From contig JAGACA010000007.1 in the NCBI GenBank assembly GCA_017614315.1, forward strand, positions 148,725 through 212,724: a stretch of DNA of 64,000 nucleotides, written 5' to 3'. Source of the DNA: Clostridia bacterium. Lineage in GTDB: Bacteria; Bacillota; Clostridia; Christensenellales; CAG-138. Shown in pieces: positions 43,612 to 53,507 of the stretch. The translations under genes and the position numbers were made by a program. The notes under the pieces are model-generated. The model had not been told where the DNA came from. It did no database searches and was given only the letters and a program-made list of their open reading frames with translations. Numbering within the stretch: position 1 is the stretch's first letter; each line of letters starts with the position of its first letter.

Positions 43612-45379
43612 GAGGAAGAGGAGCAATATCGCGAGGTTCGCGTCCTATTATCGTCCGCATATACCTCTGTTTGCGGCCGATATGTTCTGCGCGCTCCTGA
43701 TCTCTGCGGTGGATATCGTCTATCCGCTTATCTCGAGAAAGGCGCTGAACGAATACATTTATCCCGATTCGCCTCTTCTGAGGCCGTTCGTGATACTCAT
43801 CGCGGTAAGCGTCGCGATGCATATCGTACGCGCCGCGTGCAACTATATAGTGACCTATTACGGGCACGTCCTCGGCGTAAGGATCGAAGCCGATATGCGC
43901 CGCGACGTGTTCACGCATATGCAGAGGCTCGGCTTCAGCTTCTATGACAAGTCCCGCACAGGCAAGCTGATGGCAAGATGCACGACCGACCTCTTCGACG
44001 TCGTGGAGCTCGCGCACCACGGCCCCGAGGACGTGTTCATCTCCATCGTGACGTTCGCGGGCTCGTTCATCGCCATGCTCACGATCAACTGGCGCCTTGC
44101 GCTGGTCCTGATCGCGACCGTTCCGCTGATGATGATATTCGTGATGTATCTGAGGAAGCGCCTGCACCTTACCTCCAGAAAGGTCAAGGAGAGCGTCGCC
44201 GTCATCAACGCGGACATCGAATCGGCGATCTCCGGCGTGCGCGTCGCAAAGGCGTTCACGAACGAGGAATACGAGGTCGAAAAGTTCGAGCGCGGCAACG
44301 AGAACTACATCGCCGCAAAGGGCAAGAACTACAAGGCGATGGGACAGTTCATGTCAGGTATGGAGTTCTTTACGTCGATACTCCGGGTGATCGTGCTTGG
44401 CGTCGCGGGGCTTCTGATTATACTCAGAAAGGGCAGCATGACAACCAACGATCTCGTCGTGTTCCTGCTCTACATATCGTCCTTCACGAACCCAATCCGC
44501 AAGCTTGCTATGTTCATGGAACAGTACACGGCGGGCATGGCGGGCTTCACCCGCTTCGTCGAGATAATGGACACCGACCCGACGATATTCGATAAGCCCG
44601 GAGCCGTCGATCTCGAAAACGTCAAGGGCGATATCGAGTTCAAAAACGTCACGTTCTCCTACGACGCGGGACGCAGCGTGCTCGAGGATATCAGCCTCAC
44701 CGTGCCGCACGGCAGGACGGTCGCTCTCGTCGGCCCCTCGGGCGGCGGCAAAACGACGCTCTGCCATCTGATACCGAGGTTTTACGACGTTTCGGGCGGC
44801 TCCATCTCGATCGACGGGCACGACATAAGGGACGTCACGCTCCATTCGCTCCGCGGGAATATCGGCATAGTCCAGCAGGATGTGTTCCTCTTCGCGGCTT
44901 CGATCAAGGACAATATCCGCTACGGCAGGCTCGATGCGACCGACGAGGAGATAATCGATGCGGCCAAGGCGGCGGAGATACACGACGACATAATGAAGAT
45001 GCCCGACGGCTACGACACCGTGGTCGGCGAAAGGGGCATAACCCTTTCCGGCGGACAGAAGCAGAGGGTGAGCATCGCGAGGATATTCCTCAAGAACCCG
45101 CCGATACTGCTCCTCGACGAGGCTACCAGCGCCCTCGACTCCGCGACGGAGGCGAGGATCACCGAGGCGCTCGAAAGGCTGAGCCAAGGCCGCACGACGC
45201 TCGTCATCGCCCACAGGCTCTCGACCGTAAGGAATTCGGACGAGATAATCGTCATCGACGAAACGGGCATACTCGAGCGCGGCAGCCATGACGAGCTGAT
45301 GAAGATGGGCGGGGCATACAAGCTCCTGAACGACGCGCAGAACCTTCTGTACGGTTCGAGGGAAAGAGCAAAAAAATAA
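43604..45379 (+). CDS. ABC exporter, fused membrane and ATPase domains
   Basis: 591 residues from GTG 43604, which has GGAAGGGGAGG upstream. Six membrane helices (type 1 exporter) precede an ATPase domain with GPSGGGKT, VQQDVFLF, signature LSGGQKQR and LLLDEATSALD. It resembles lipid A/MsbA-like and peptide exporters; substrate unknown. It overlaps the small membrane protein gene and leads into the DUF2804 gene, 16 bases downstream. Confidence 0.93.
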   Translation: MSKRKRSNIARFASYYRPHIPLFAADMFCALLISAVDIVYPLISRKALNEYIYPDSPLLRPFVILIAVSVAMHIVRAACNYIVTYYGHVLGVRIEADMRRDVFTHMQRLGFSFYDKSRTGKLMARCTTDLFDVVELAHHGPEDVFISIVTFAGSFIAMLTINWRLALVLIATVPLMMIFVMYLRKRLHLTSRKVKESVAVINADIESAISGVRVAKAFTNEEYEVEKFERGNENYIAAKGKNYKAMGQFMSGMEFFTSILRVIVLGVAGLLIILRKGSMTTNDLVVFLLYISSFTNPIRKLAMFMEQYTAGMAGFTRFVEIMDTDPTIFDKPGAVDLENVKGDIEFKNVTFSYDAGRSVLEDISLTVPHGRTVALVGPSGGGKTTLCHLIPRFYDVSGGSISIDGHDIRDVTLHSLRGNIGIVQQDVFLFAASIKDNIRYGRLDATDEEIIDAAKAAEIHDDIMKMPDGYDTVVGERGITLSGGQKQRVSIARIFLKNPPILLLDEATSALDSATEARITEALERLSQGRTTLVIAHRLSTVRNSDEIIVIDETGILERGSHDELMKMGGAYKLLNDAQNLLYGSRERAKK

Positions 45380-45395
45380 AAGCGGGAGGGACACC

Positions 45396-46430
45396 ATGCA
45401 GCACGAGATCAGCGCTCCGGCGCCGCTTTTGAAGGACGACGGCTCGCTCACGGAAGCGGGCTACGCTACCTATCCGATACTCGTTTACGACCGCTCGCTC
45501 GTAAAGGGCGGCAGGAGCCGCATAAAGGAATGGGACTATTACCTGATCTATAACGACAGGTACGCCGTCGCGCTCACCGCCGACGACAATTCCTACATGG
45601 GCATGATGAGTGTGTCGTTCATCGACTTCGAGAAACGCTCCGAGATAACGAAAAGCGTGATACTGCCCTTCACCGGCGGCAGGATCGGCTTCCCGTCCTC
45701 GTCCTCCGCGGGAGACATTCATTACGATTCCCGCAGGGTAAAGCTCAGCTTCACCCATGAGGACGGCGGCCGCAGGCTCAAGGTGCTGTTCAAAAAGTTC
45801 AAGGACAGGGAGGACTTCGAATGCGATCTCTTCCTCGACGACGAGCCGCGCGACTCCATGGTCATCGCGACGCCCTTCCCGAAAAAGAGCACGGCGTTCT
45901 ATTATAACCAAAAGATAATCGCCATGCGCGCCTCGGGCACGGTATGGCACGACCGCAAAAAATTCAAATTCACGCCCGGCAACACATATGGGCTCCTCGA
46001 TTGGGGCAGGGGCGTGTGGACGTACGACAATACCTGGTACTGGTCGGCAGCGCAGGGCACGGTCGGCGGCGTGAAGTTCGGCTTCAACCTCGGGTACGGC
46101 TTCGGCGATACGAGCGCCGCGTCCGAGAATATGCTGTTCGTAAACGGCATAGCTCACAAGCTCGAGGGAGTCACGTTCAACATCCCCGCCGACGCGAACG
46201 GCAGGGACGACTACCTGAAGCCTTGGACGTTCACATCGACCGACGGCAGGCTCGAGCTCGACTTCGTGCCGATACTCGACCGAAAGGCCAAGACCTCGCT
46301 CGGCATAATCATGAGCGATCAGCACCAGGTATTCGGACGCTTCTCCGGCACGGTGATAACAGACGGCGGAGAAAAGCTCGAAATAAAGGATCTTCTCGGC
46401 TTTGCCGAAAAGGTCAGGAACAAATGGTAA
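45396..46430 (+). CDS. DUF2804 family protein
   Basis: 344 residues, soluble, beta-rich and rich in aromatic residues. The early LLKDDGSLTEAGYATYPILVYDR and the middle GLLDWGRGVWTYDNTWYW are the hallmark blocks of DUF2804, a domain with a lipocalin-like predicted fold and unknown ligand. GGGAGG precedes the ATG. It lies between an exporter and an M42 peptidase in a six-gene operon. No catalytic residues can be identified. Confidence 0.85.
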   Translation: MQHEISAPAPLLKDDGSLTEAGYATYPILVYDRSLVKGGRSRIKEWDYYLIYNDRYAVALTADDNSYMGMMSVSFIDFEKRSEITKSVILPFTGGRIGFPSSSSAGDIHYDSRRVKLSFTHEDGGRRLKVLFKKFKDREDFECDLFLDDEPRDSMVIATPFPKKSTAFYYNQKIIAMRASGTVWHDRKKFKFTPGNTYGLLDWGRGVWTYDNTWYWSAAQGTVGGVKFGFNLGYGFGDTSAASENMLFVNGIAHKLEGVTFNIPADANGRDDYLKPWTFTSTDGRLELDFVPILDRKAKTSLGIIMSDQHQVFGRFSGTVITDGGEKLEIKDLLGFAEKVRNKW

Positions 46431-46457
46431 TAATCAGACGAAAGGATCGTAAGCATA

Positions 46458-47474
46458 ATGGAAAAACTGCTTGACCGGCTCAAAAAGATCATATCGATCG
46501 ACAGCCCCACCGGCTTTACCAAAAAGGCGGCGGACTATACCATGGAAACGCTCCGCGAGCTCGGCTACTCGCCCGAGATGACCACCAAGGGCTGCGTGCT
46601 CTGCTGTCTCGGCGGCGAGGGAGACCCCGTAGTGTTTTCCGCTCATCTCGACACCCTCGGCGGCATGGTCGCAGAGGTCAAGGGCAACGGCAGACTGAGG
46701 CTGACCCGCATAGGCGGCATGATGGCGAACAACGCCGAGTGCGAGAACGCCAGGGTCTATACCCGCGGCGGCAAGGTGTACGAGGGCTGCTTCCAGATGA
46801 ACGATCCGAGCGTGCACGTCAACGGCGAATACGCGAAACAGGAACGCAACTGGGACAACATGGAGCTGGTGCTCGACGAGAAGACGAATTCGAAGGACGA
46901 TACCGAAAAGCTCGGGATCGCGACCGGCGACTATGTCTGCTTCGATCCGAGGTTCCGCGTCACGGAGTCCGGCTATATCAAGAGCCGCTTCCTCGACGAT
47001 AAGCTCAGCGTCGCGATACTCCTCGACTACGCAAGGCGCATTAAGGAAGAAAACCTCGCGCTCTCCCGCAAGGTCTATATCTATATCACCGTGTTCGAGG
47101 AGGTCGGCCACGGCTGCGCCTCCGGGATCCCCGCGGACGCGAAGGACATCATCAGCGTCGACATGGGCTGCGTCGGCATGGGCCTTGCCTGCCGCGAGGA
47201 TCAGGTCTCGATCTGCGTCAAGGATTCCGCCGGCCCGTATAACTACGAACTCACCGGCGAACTCATCGGCACGGCGAAGAAGCTCGGGCTCGATTATGCG
47301 CTCGACGTGTATCCGTATTACGGCTCCGACGCGGACGCCGCGCTCGGCGCGGGCTACGATCTGAGACACGGGCTGATCGGCGCGGGCGTTTACGCGTCCC
47401 ACGGCTACGAACGCTCCCACGTAAAGGGCGCGGAGAACACGCTCAAGCTCGTAATGGGGCTGACAGTAAAATAA
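46458..47474 (+). CDS. M42 family metallo-aminopeptidase
   Basis: 338 residues. Metal-binding and catalytic motifs follow the M42 order: FSAHLDTLG, FLDDKLS, FEEVGHG, SVDMG and SHGYERSH. These tetrahedral aminopeptidases use two zinc or cobalt ions to trim peptides. Soluble and cytoplasmic. GAAAGGAT precedes the start. It lies between the DUF2804 gene (27 bases) and the VTT-PlsC fusion (53 bases). Confidence 0.93.
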   Translation: MEKLLDRLKKIISIDSPTGFTKKAADYTMETLRELGYSPEMTTKGCVLCCLGGEGDPVVFSAHLDTLGGMVAEVKGNGRLRLTRIGGMMANNAECENARVYTRGGKVYEGCFQMNDPSVHVNGEYAKQERNWDNMELVLDEKTNSKDDTEKLGIATGDYVCFDPRFRVTESGYIKSRFLDDKLSVAILLDYARRIKEENLALSRKVYIYITVFEEVGHGCASGIPADAKDIISVDMGCVGMGLACREDQVSICVKDSAGPYNYELTGELIGTAKKLGLDYALDVYPYYGSDADAALGAGYDLRHGLIGAGVYASHGYERSHVKGAENTLKLVMGLTVK

Positions 47475-47527
47475 TGCTCCCGCCGTGCCGGGAACGCGCG
47501 GGTGAAAACAACGACAAGGGCTTGTAA

Positions 47528-49381
47528 ATGAAAAAATCGACTTCGAGGATAATCGTAATCTCAGCGCTGATCGCGGTCATACTGATGTTCGCGTTCTTCC
47601 TTAAGGACATCCTGATACCGTACATCAGGCTCGAGCTCGCGCACGATCTTGACGGCGCGAAGGAGCTCCTCATCTCAAAGGGCGTGCTCGGGCTCCTCAC
47701 CGTTGTACTCGTCGAAGGTCTCGAGATGGTCGTCGTGTTCATCTCGGCGGAATTCATACAGATCGCGAGCGGCATGAGCTATCCGTTCTATATCGCGATA
47801 GTGCTCTGCGACCTCGGCGTATGCCTCGGCGCAAGCATCATCTACGTCCTCGTCAAGGCGTTCAAGTTCACAAGCGACGCATACGAAAGGAACGAGGAGA
47901 AGATAGCGAGGATCGCTCAGAAGTCCAAAAAGGACAGGAGCACCGTACTCCTTATGTATCTTCTCTTCATAATGCCGCTCATCCCGTTCGGCGCTATCTG
48001 CTATTACGGCAGCAGGACGAAGCTAAAATACGGAAAATACATACTGACCGTCGCGACGGGCGTCATACCGTCGATCGTGACCAGCATACTCATGGGCACC
48101 GCGGCGAAATATTTTATCGGCAACGATCTGCCGCTGCCGCTGCTTATACTGATAATCGTCGGTCTCGCCGCCGTGCTGTTCCTGATACTCTTCATATTCC
48201 TCGACCGCGTCTATTTCAAGGAAAACGACAATACGCCCGATTCGGTGCTCTATTCGTTCTTCTTCCGCGTCGCCGAGCTTTTGAGGAAGAGGCGCCAGAG
48301 GCTCATACTCGACGACTCCGCGCTCAAGGATCTCACGCCGCCGTACATCATACTCGCGAACCACAGCTCTTTTTATGATTTCTATTACGTGAAAAAGCTT
48401 CTTGGCGCGCGCAATCCCGCCTACGTCATCAACCGGCATTTCATGTCCGCGCCGATACTTCGGGATCTCGGACATAAGGCAAGCTTTATCCCGAAGCGCC
48501 TGTTCAACGTCGATTTCACCACGCCGATGAGCATTATGCGCATGATCCGCAAGGGCTATTCCGTAATGATATTCCCCGAGGGCAGGCTTTCCATCACGGG
48601 CAGGAACTATCCGATCACCGAAAGGACGGGCAGCTTCTATAAAAAGATCGGCGTAGACGTCGCGATAGTCAAGATCAAAGGCGCGTTCTTCGCTAATCCC
48701 AAATGGCGCAGGAGGTTCTACAAGTCCGACATAACCCTCGGCGTCGAAAGGGTCATCACGAAGGACGAGCTCGCCGCCATGACGGCGGAGGAGGTCGACA
48801 AGGCCATCATCTCCGCGATAAGCTATGACGACTCCATGGACTCCGAGCCCGTCTGGAAGCAGCGCGACAAGGCGGAGGGGCTTGAGAACGTGCTCTATCG
48901 CTGCATCGACTGCGGCGCGCTGTATACGACCAAGGGCACGGGAAACGACTTTGTCTGCACCGCCTGCGGCAAGGTACATCACATCGACGAAAACTACCGC
49001 TTCACCGACGAGCCCTATACGATAGGCGCATATTACGACAGGATGACCGAGATCGAGAAAAAAGAGCTCGACGATCCCGATTTCAGGCTCGAAACCGATG
49101 TGACCGCCGTCATTTACAGCGAAAAGGGCAGGTTCAAGCGCAAGCGTCCCGGCGCCTGCGTGCTCACGAAGGAGGGACTTACGTTCACCTCTGAGGAGGA
49201 GACGTTCACCATTGACGGATCGCTGCTTCCGGCGCTGCCGTTTTCCTGCAACAAGGAATTCGAGGCCTATCATGACGATAAGCTTTACTACTTCTATCCC
49301 GTTGAAACAAGGCGCCAGGTCGCGCGCTGGGCGCTCTTTGCGGATGTTATGGAGGGCATGAGGAATGAAACAGAAGGATAA
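47528..49381 (+). CDS. VTT-domain membrane protein fused to a PlsC acyltransferase and a zinc ribbon
   Basis: 617 residues. The N-terminal 235 residues contain several membrane helices and a VTT (DedA/SNARE-associated) region. Residues about 250-430 are a lysophospholipid acyltransferase with the NHSSFYD (HX4D) and FPEGRLS motifs. After a linker a zinc ribbon (CIDCGA, CTACGK) and a beta-rich tail follow. VTT proteins scramble lipids and PlsC acylates lysophosphatidate, so one chain may move and acylate lipids. It overlaps the next gene by 17 bases. The separate parts are normally encoded apart. Confidence 0.9.
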   Translation: MKKSTSRIIVISALIAVILMFAFFLKDILIPYIRLELAHDLDGAKELLISKGVLGLLTVVLVEGLEMVVVFISAEFIQIASGMSYPFYIAIVLCDLGVCLGASIIYVLVKAFKFTSDAYERNEEKIARIAQKSKKDRSTVLLMYLLFIMPLIPFGAICYYGSRTKLKYGKYILTVATGVIPSIVTSILMGTAAKYFIGNDLPLPLLILIIVGLAAVLFLILFIFLDRVYFKENDNTPDSVLYSFFFRVAELLRKRRQRLILDDSALKDLTPPYIILANHSSFYDFYYVKKLLGARNPAYVINRHFMSAPILRDLGHKASFIPKRLFNVDFTTPMSIMRMIRKGYSVMIFPEGRLSITGRNYPITERTGSFYKKIGVDVAIVKIKGAFFANPKWRRRFYKSDITLGVERVITKDELAAMTAEEVDKAIISAISYDDSMDSEPVWKQRDKAEGLENVLYRCIDCGALYTTKGTGNDFVCTACGKVHHIDENYRFTDEPYTIGAYYDRMTEIEKKELDDPDFRLETDVTAVIYSEKGRFKRKRPGACVLTKEGLTFTSEEETFTIDGSLLPALPFSCNKEFEAYHDDKLYYFYPVETRRQVARWALFADVMEGMRNETEG

Positions 49382-50792
49382 GAAGATAATCGACCTTTCG
49401 ACAAAGACGTTCATACAGGTCGTACTGTTCCTGTTCGCCATCGTAATACTGTCGATCGTGCTCACGTACCTGATCCCAAAGGGCGAATTCGGGCTCAACG
49501 CCGACGGCAGCATGAACTATCTCGATTACAGGATGATAGAGGGCGAAAGGGGCATCAACATACTTAAGGGCATATTCGCCCCGGTGCTCGTTTTCACCTC
49601 CGATAACGGGATAACGCTCATAATGCTGTCACTGTTCCTGATGGTCGTATTCGCGTCCTTCCAGGTCATGAACGACGTCGGCGGCATAAGGGTGCTCATC
49701 GGCGCCGTCGCCGACCGGTTCAAGAGGAGGAAATACCTGCTTCTCGCAGCGCTCGTACTGGTGTTCATGTGCTTCGGCGCGTTCCTCGGCCTGTTCGAGG
49801 AAATGCTCGCCATGCTTCCTATAATCACCGCGCTTTGCGTCGTGGTCGGCTTCGACTCGTTCACGGGCTTCCTCGTTTCGATAATCGCCTGCGGCTTCGG
49901 CTTCGCTACGGCTATCACCAACCCCTTCACGGTGCTTCTCGCGTCGAAGATAATCGATACGAACCCCATGGAGAACATCTGGTACAGGTTCGTGATATTT
50001 GCCGCCATGTACGCTTTGATGCTCGCCTTCGTGCTGATCTACGCGAGAAGGATCGCAAAGGATCCCGAAAAGAGCCTCACCAAGTCCCATGACGATAAGC
50101 TTCGCGAGACGGGCATGGAGAGCGGCGAGGAGACCGAGCCCGAACGAAGGAAAAGGACGAGGATCACCTACACACTGTTCCTCACGGTCTGCCTTGCGAT
50201 AATAATCGTTTCATCGGTAGTCGAGGCGATAAGGGACTATACGGTCGTCATACTCATCGCGTACTTCCTGATATTCGGCCTCGTTTCGGGGATCGTCTGC
50301 ACCAAAAAAGCGAAGCCCGTTTTCAAAAGCTTCTTAAAAGGCTTCGTCGGCTCCATACCGACCATCGCGTTCATAGCGCTCGCGTCCAGCATCAAATACA
50401 TTTTCGACGAGGGGCAGATAATGCCGACCATCGTCCACCAGGTCAACGAGATCACCGCGGGCAGGAATCTTTTCGTGATCGCGCTCCTCATATACGGCAT
50501 CATACTCGTCCTCGAGTTCTTCATCACGTCCTCGACGGCAAAGGCGATACTCGTGATGGGTATGCTCACGGTCGTCAATGTCGGGCTCTCGAAGCAGATG
50601 CTCGTCCTCATCTATACATTCGCGGACGGCTATACAAACGTCATTTTTCCGACCTCGCCCGTGCTCCTCATCAGCCTTTCGATGATCGAGATGGACTATT
50701 TCAAATGGATAAAGCGAAGTTGGCCGCTTTTCATCGTGAACGCCGCGCTCATCGCGCTGTTCCTGTTCATCGGCATAGCGATAGGCTATTGA
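49365..50792 (+). CDS. YfcC family membrane transporter
   Basis: 475 residues with about 11-13 hydrophobic helices. FLGLFEEMLAMLPIITAL and GFGFATAITNPFTVLLASKI fit the YfcC/DcuC-like (COG1288) family, which includes predicted C4-dicarboxylate and basic amino-acid carriers; the substrate here is unknown. It starts inside the end of the VTT-PlsC gene and ends the operon at a strong terminator. Confidence 0.85.
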   Translation: MKQKDKKIIDLSTKTFIQVVLFLFAIVILSIVLTYLIPKGEFGLNADGSMNYLDYRMIEGERGINILKGIFAPVLVFTSDNGITLIMLSLFLMVVFASFQVMNDVGGIRVLIGAVADRFKRRKYLLLAALVLVFMCFGAFLGLFEEMLAMLPIITALCVVVGFDSFTGFLVSIIACGFGFATAITNPFTVLLASKIIDTNPMENIWYRFVIFAAMYALMLAFVLIYARRIAKDPEKSLTKSHDDKLRETGMESGEETEPERRKRTRITYTLFLTVCLAIIIVSSVVEAIRDYTVVILIAYFLIFGLVSGIVCTKKAKPVFKSFLKGFVGSIPTIAFIALASSIKYIFDEGQIMPTIVHQVNEITAGRNLFVIALLIYGIILVLEFFITSSTAKAILVMGMLTVVNVGLSKQMLVLIYTFADGYTNVIFPTSPVLLISLSMIEMDYFKWIKRSWPLFIVNAALIALFLFIGIAIGY

Positions 50793-50802
50793 CGCAATAA
50801 AA

Positions 50803-50829
50803 ACAAGGCAGCCGAAGGGCTGCCTTTTT
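50803..50829. terminator. Terminator between YfcC and copA
   Basis: AAGGCAGCC at 50805-50813 pairs with GGCTGCCTT at 50818-50826 around GAAG; T5 on one side, A-rich on the other. Confidence 0.85.
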
Positions 50830-50842
50830 CGTATGCTTTTTC

Positions 50843-53071
50843 TTATTTCAGCTTTATTATCCTCAGCCGCAGCGCGTTCGACAGCACCGTGACGGAGCTC
50901 AAGCTCATCATCAGCGCGCCGAGCATAGGGCTAAGCAAAAGGTTCGGATCGCCCGTGATCGCGAAGAGGAGTCCCGCTGCGATGGGTATGCCGAGGCAGT
51001 TGTAACAGAACGCCCAGAACAGGTTCTGCTTTATAACTCGCAGCGTCGCGCGGGAAAGGAGTATCGAATCGGTAATGCCGTCGAGCCTTTCGCCCGTAAG
51101 CACTATCCCGGCTCCCGCAAGCGCGGCTTCCGCGCCGGAGCCTATCGCGATCCCCGTGTCGGCGGAGGCGAGCGCCGCAGCGTCGTTCACGCCGTCGCCC
51201 ACCATTGCCGTAGCCTCTCCGCGCTCGCGGCAGGCGGCTATGTACTTAAGCTTATCCTCGGGAAGCGCGCGGCTCACGACCTCGTCGATGCCCGCTTCCT
51301 TCGCGATCTTGCCCGCGGCGCTTTCGTTGTCGCCCGTCACGAGGCTGGTCTTTATGCCCATCGAATTAAGCTTAGAAACGACCTCCGCCGCTCCGCGCTT
51401 TATGGGATCGGCGACGCCCGCCATGCCGAGACACTTTTCTTCATCTGCAAGCATTATGACCGTATATCCCTCGCTCATTAGGCTTTCGTATACGCCGCGG
51501 TCATACTCGACGCCGTACTTGTCCATGAGCCGCGAATCGCCCGCGTAATAGGTCTTTCCGCCGACCTCGGCGGTAAGTCCCATGCCGGTGACCGCCTCGA
51601 AGCCCGAAGCGGGCCTGTACGGGACTCCCAGCTTATCCGCGTATTCGGTGACGGCGCGGGCAAGAGGGTGCTCCGACGGCGCCTCGCACGACGCGAACAG
51701 CGCGATGAACTCCGTTTCTCCGCAGGAAGATACGACTCTCTCGACCGCGGGATGTCCGGTCGTCAGCGTGCCTGTCTTATCGAGCACGATGCGGTTTATG
51801 GCGCAGGCGCTCTGCAGAGCCTCGCCGTTTTTGATGAACACGCCCATGTTCGCGCCGCGTCCCATTCCGACTATCAAAGCCGTGGGAGTAGCGAGCCCGA
51901 GCGCGCAGGGGCAGGCGACGACGAGCACCGATACGCCGGTCTTGAGCGCGGTCTCGAAGCCCGCGCCGACCAGCATCCACACGGTGAACGCGGCGATCGC
52001 GATAAGCCCCACCACGGGCACGAATACGGCGCTGATCTTATCCGCCGTATCGGCGATCGGCGCCTTGCTGCCCTGCGCCTCCTCGACCATGCGGATCATG
52101 CCCGCAAGCTTCGTATCGTCGCCGGTCAAAAGCGCCTTCATAACGACGCTGCCGTTAAGGTTTATGCTTCCGCCCGTGACCTCTGAGCCCGGCTCCTTTT
52201 CGACGGGCATGCTCTCGCCGGTCAGCATCGATTCGTCGGCGGAGGTCATCCCCTCCGTTATAACGCCGTCCACGGGGAACGATCCGCCGGGACGTATCCT
52301 TATCAGATCACCGACCACGAGCTCGGCGACGCCGACCTCCTTCTCCGTACCGTCCTTCATAATGACGGTCGCCGTCTCGGGGGCGAGCCTCATGAGAGCG
52401 GCCACGGCCTCGCCGGTCTTGCGCTTGGCGCGCGCCTCAAGGTATTTGCCCAGCATGACGAGCGCGATTATCATTCCCGCGGAATCATAATACAGCCCGT
52501 TATGCGCCGCGGCATGGCGTCCCATAAGTATCATCACGGTGAGATACAGGGAATACCCGAACGACGCGATCGTGCCGACGGCGATCAGCGAATCCATGTT
52601 GGGATGGAGCTTGACGAGCGCCTTTATGCCCCGCGCATAGAACCCGCGTCCGACTATCACGATGGGAATGAGCAGCGCGAGCTGAGAAAGCGCGTAAGGG
52701 ACGGGCTTTTCGGGCGATACGGGGCAGGGCAGGAACGGAAGCATGTGCGCCATCGCCGCGTACATAAGAAGCGCGGCGAAAACGAGCGCGACGATCAGCC
52801 GCCTCTTGTCGGCCTTAAGCTTCTTTGCGCGTCTCTCCTCGTCGAGCTTCGTCTGGAGCTTCGCGCTCTCGACGGGCGAAGCGCCGAAGCCGACCTTAGT
52901 TACCGCCGCGATAACGGCGTCCGAAAGATCCTCGCCGCTCCTCACGAAAAGCCGTTCGGTGGCGAGATTCACGGAACACGCCTCGACTCCGGAAAGCTTT
53001 CTGACGGCGCGCTCGACCGACGCGGAACATGCGGCGCAGCTCATGCCTGTAATGGAATACTCTTTTAACAT
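50843..53071 (-). CDS. copA: Copper-transporting P1B-type ATPase
   Basis: 742 residues. One N-terminal HMA domain has the GMSCAAC metal site. Eight membrane helices are expected, with the CPC motif in VVACPCALGLATP. The phosphorylation motif DKTGTLTTG lies near residue 428, SEHPLARA marks the nucleotide domain and GDGVNDAAALA the hinge. The CPC and CXXC sites support Cu+ (or Ag+) export. No CsoR, CopZ or CopY is nearby. It is divergently transcribed from yqfC. Confidence 0.95.
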   Translation of the reverse strand: MLKEYSITGMSCAACSASVERAVRKLSGVEACSVNLATERLFVRSGEDLSDAVIAAVTKVGFGASPVESAKLQTKLDEERRAKKLKADKRRLIVALVFAALLMYAAMAHMLPFLPCPVSPEKPVPYALSQLALLIPIVIVGRGFYARGIKALVKLHPNMDSLIAVGTIASFGYSLYLTVMILMGRHAAAHNGLYYDSAGMIIALVMLGKYLEARAKRKTGEAVAALMRLAPETATVIMKDGTEKEVGVAELVVGDLIRIRPGGSFPVDGVITEGMTSADESMLTGESMPVEKEPGSEVTGGSINLNGSVVMKALLTGDDTKLAGMIRMVEEAQGSKAPIADTADKISAVFVPVVGLIAIAAFTVWMLVGAGFETALKTGVSVLVVACPCALGLATPTALIVGMGRGANMGVFIKNGEALQSACAINRIVLDKTGTLTTGHPAVERVVSSCGETEFIALFASCEAPSEHPLARAVTEYADKLGVPYRPASGFEAVTGMGLTAEVGGKTYYAGDSRLMDKYGVEYDRGVYESLMSEGYTVIMLADEEKCLGMAGVADPIKRGAAEVVSKLNSMGIKTSLVTGDNESAAGKIAKEAGIDEVVSRALPEDKLKYIAACRERGEATAMVGDGVNDAAALASADTGIAIGSGAEAALAGAGIVLTGERLDGITDSILLSRATLRVIKQNLFWAFCYNCLGIPIAAGLLFAITGDPNLLLSPMLGALMMSLSSVTVLSNALRLRIIKLK

Positions 53072-53122
53072 ACTTTCACTCTTTTGAAATATAGCGATCC
53101 TTCAATGCATATCCTTTAGTGT

Positions 53123-53151
53123 ATTCTAACCCGATTCATATGAAAAATCAA
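53123..53151 (-). promoter_or_regulatory. Promoter of copA
   Basis: Minus strand: -35 TTGATT (53151-53146), 17-base spacer, -10 TAGAAT (53128-53123). Confidence 0.75.
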
Positions 53152-53174
53152 GCGTATTAAAGGAGAAAGGCGGA

Positions 53175-53483
53175 TTGACGTACAGGCGGAGGGGAGAGAT
53201 CGGCGAGAGGAAGCGGGCCTCGCTCATAAGAGCGGGGGAAGCGTTCGACGCGGTGGGCATGCCCGCGGACGCGAACGGTCGGCTCCCGGTCGTCACGCTC
53301 ACGGCGGGGCGCATATTGAGGATCGAGCACCACAGGGGCATTCTCGTATTCACCCCGTCCTGCGTAAGGCTGTATTCCGCGCTCGGCATAATCAGGATCG
53401 CCGGTCGGGAGCTCGTATCGAGGAGTATGGACGGAAACGACCTGATACTCGAGGGAAGCATAAAGAGCATTTCATTCGAATAA
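53175..53483 (+). CDS. yqfC: YqfC/YabP-family sporulation protein
   Basis: 102 residues from TTG 53175, with AAAGGAGAAAGG upstream; no ATG start is available. The YabP/YqfC fold is suggested by an all-beta sequence with L.GR...EHHRGI and VFTPSCVRLYSALG and by its place directly before yqfD. In Bacillus subtilis yqfC is expressed in the mother cell under sigma-E. Its precise job is unknown. Confidence 0.85.
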   Translation: MTYRRRGEIGERKRASLIRAGEAFDAVGMPADANGRLPVVTLTAGRILRIEHHRGILVFTPSCVRLYSALGIIRIAGRELVSRSMDGNDLILEGSIKSISFE

Positions 53484-53507
53484 CGGTCGTATAATAGGTT
53501 TTTTTCA

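Noticed and set aside
53140-53175. A sigma-E-like promoter before yqfC
   Set aside because: CATATG and CGTATTAA are present but the spacing (about 10 bases) is too short for the consensus.
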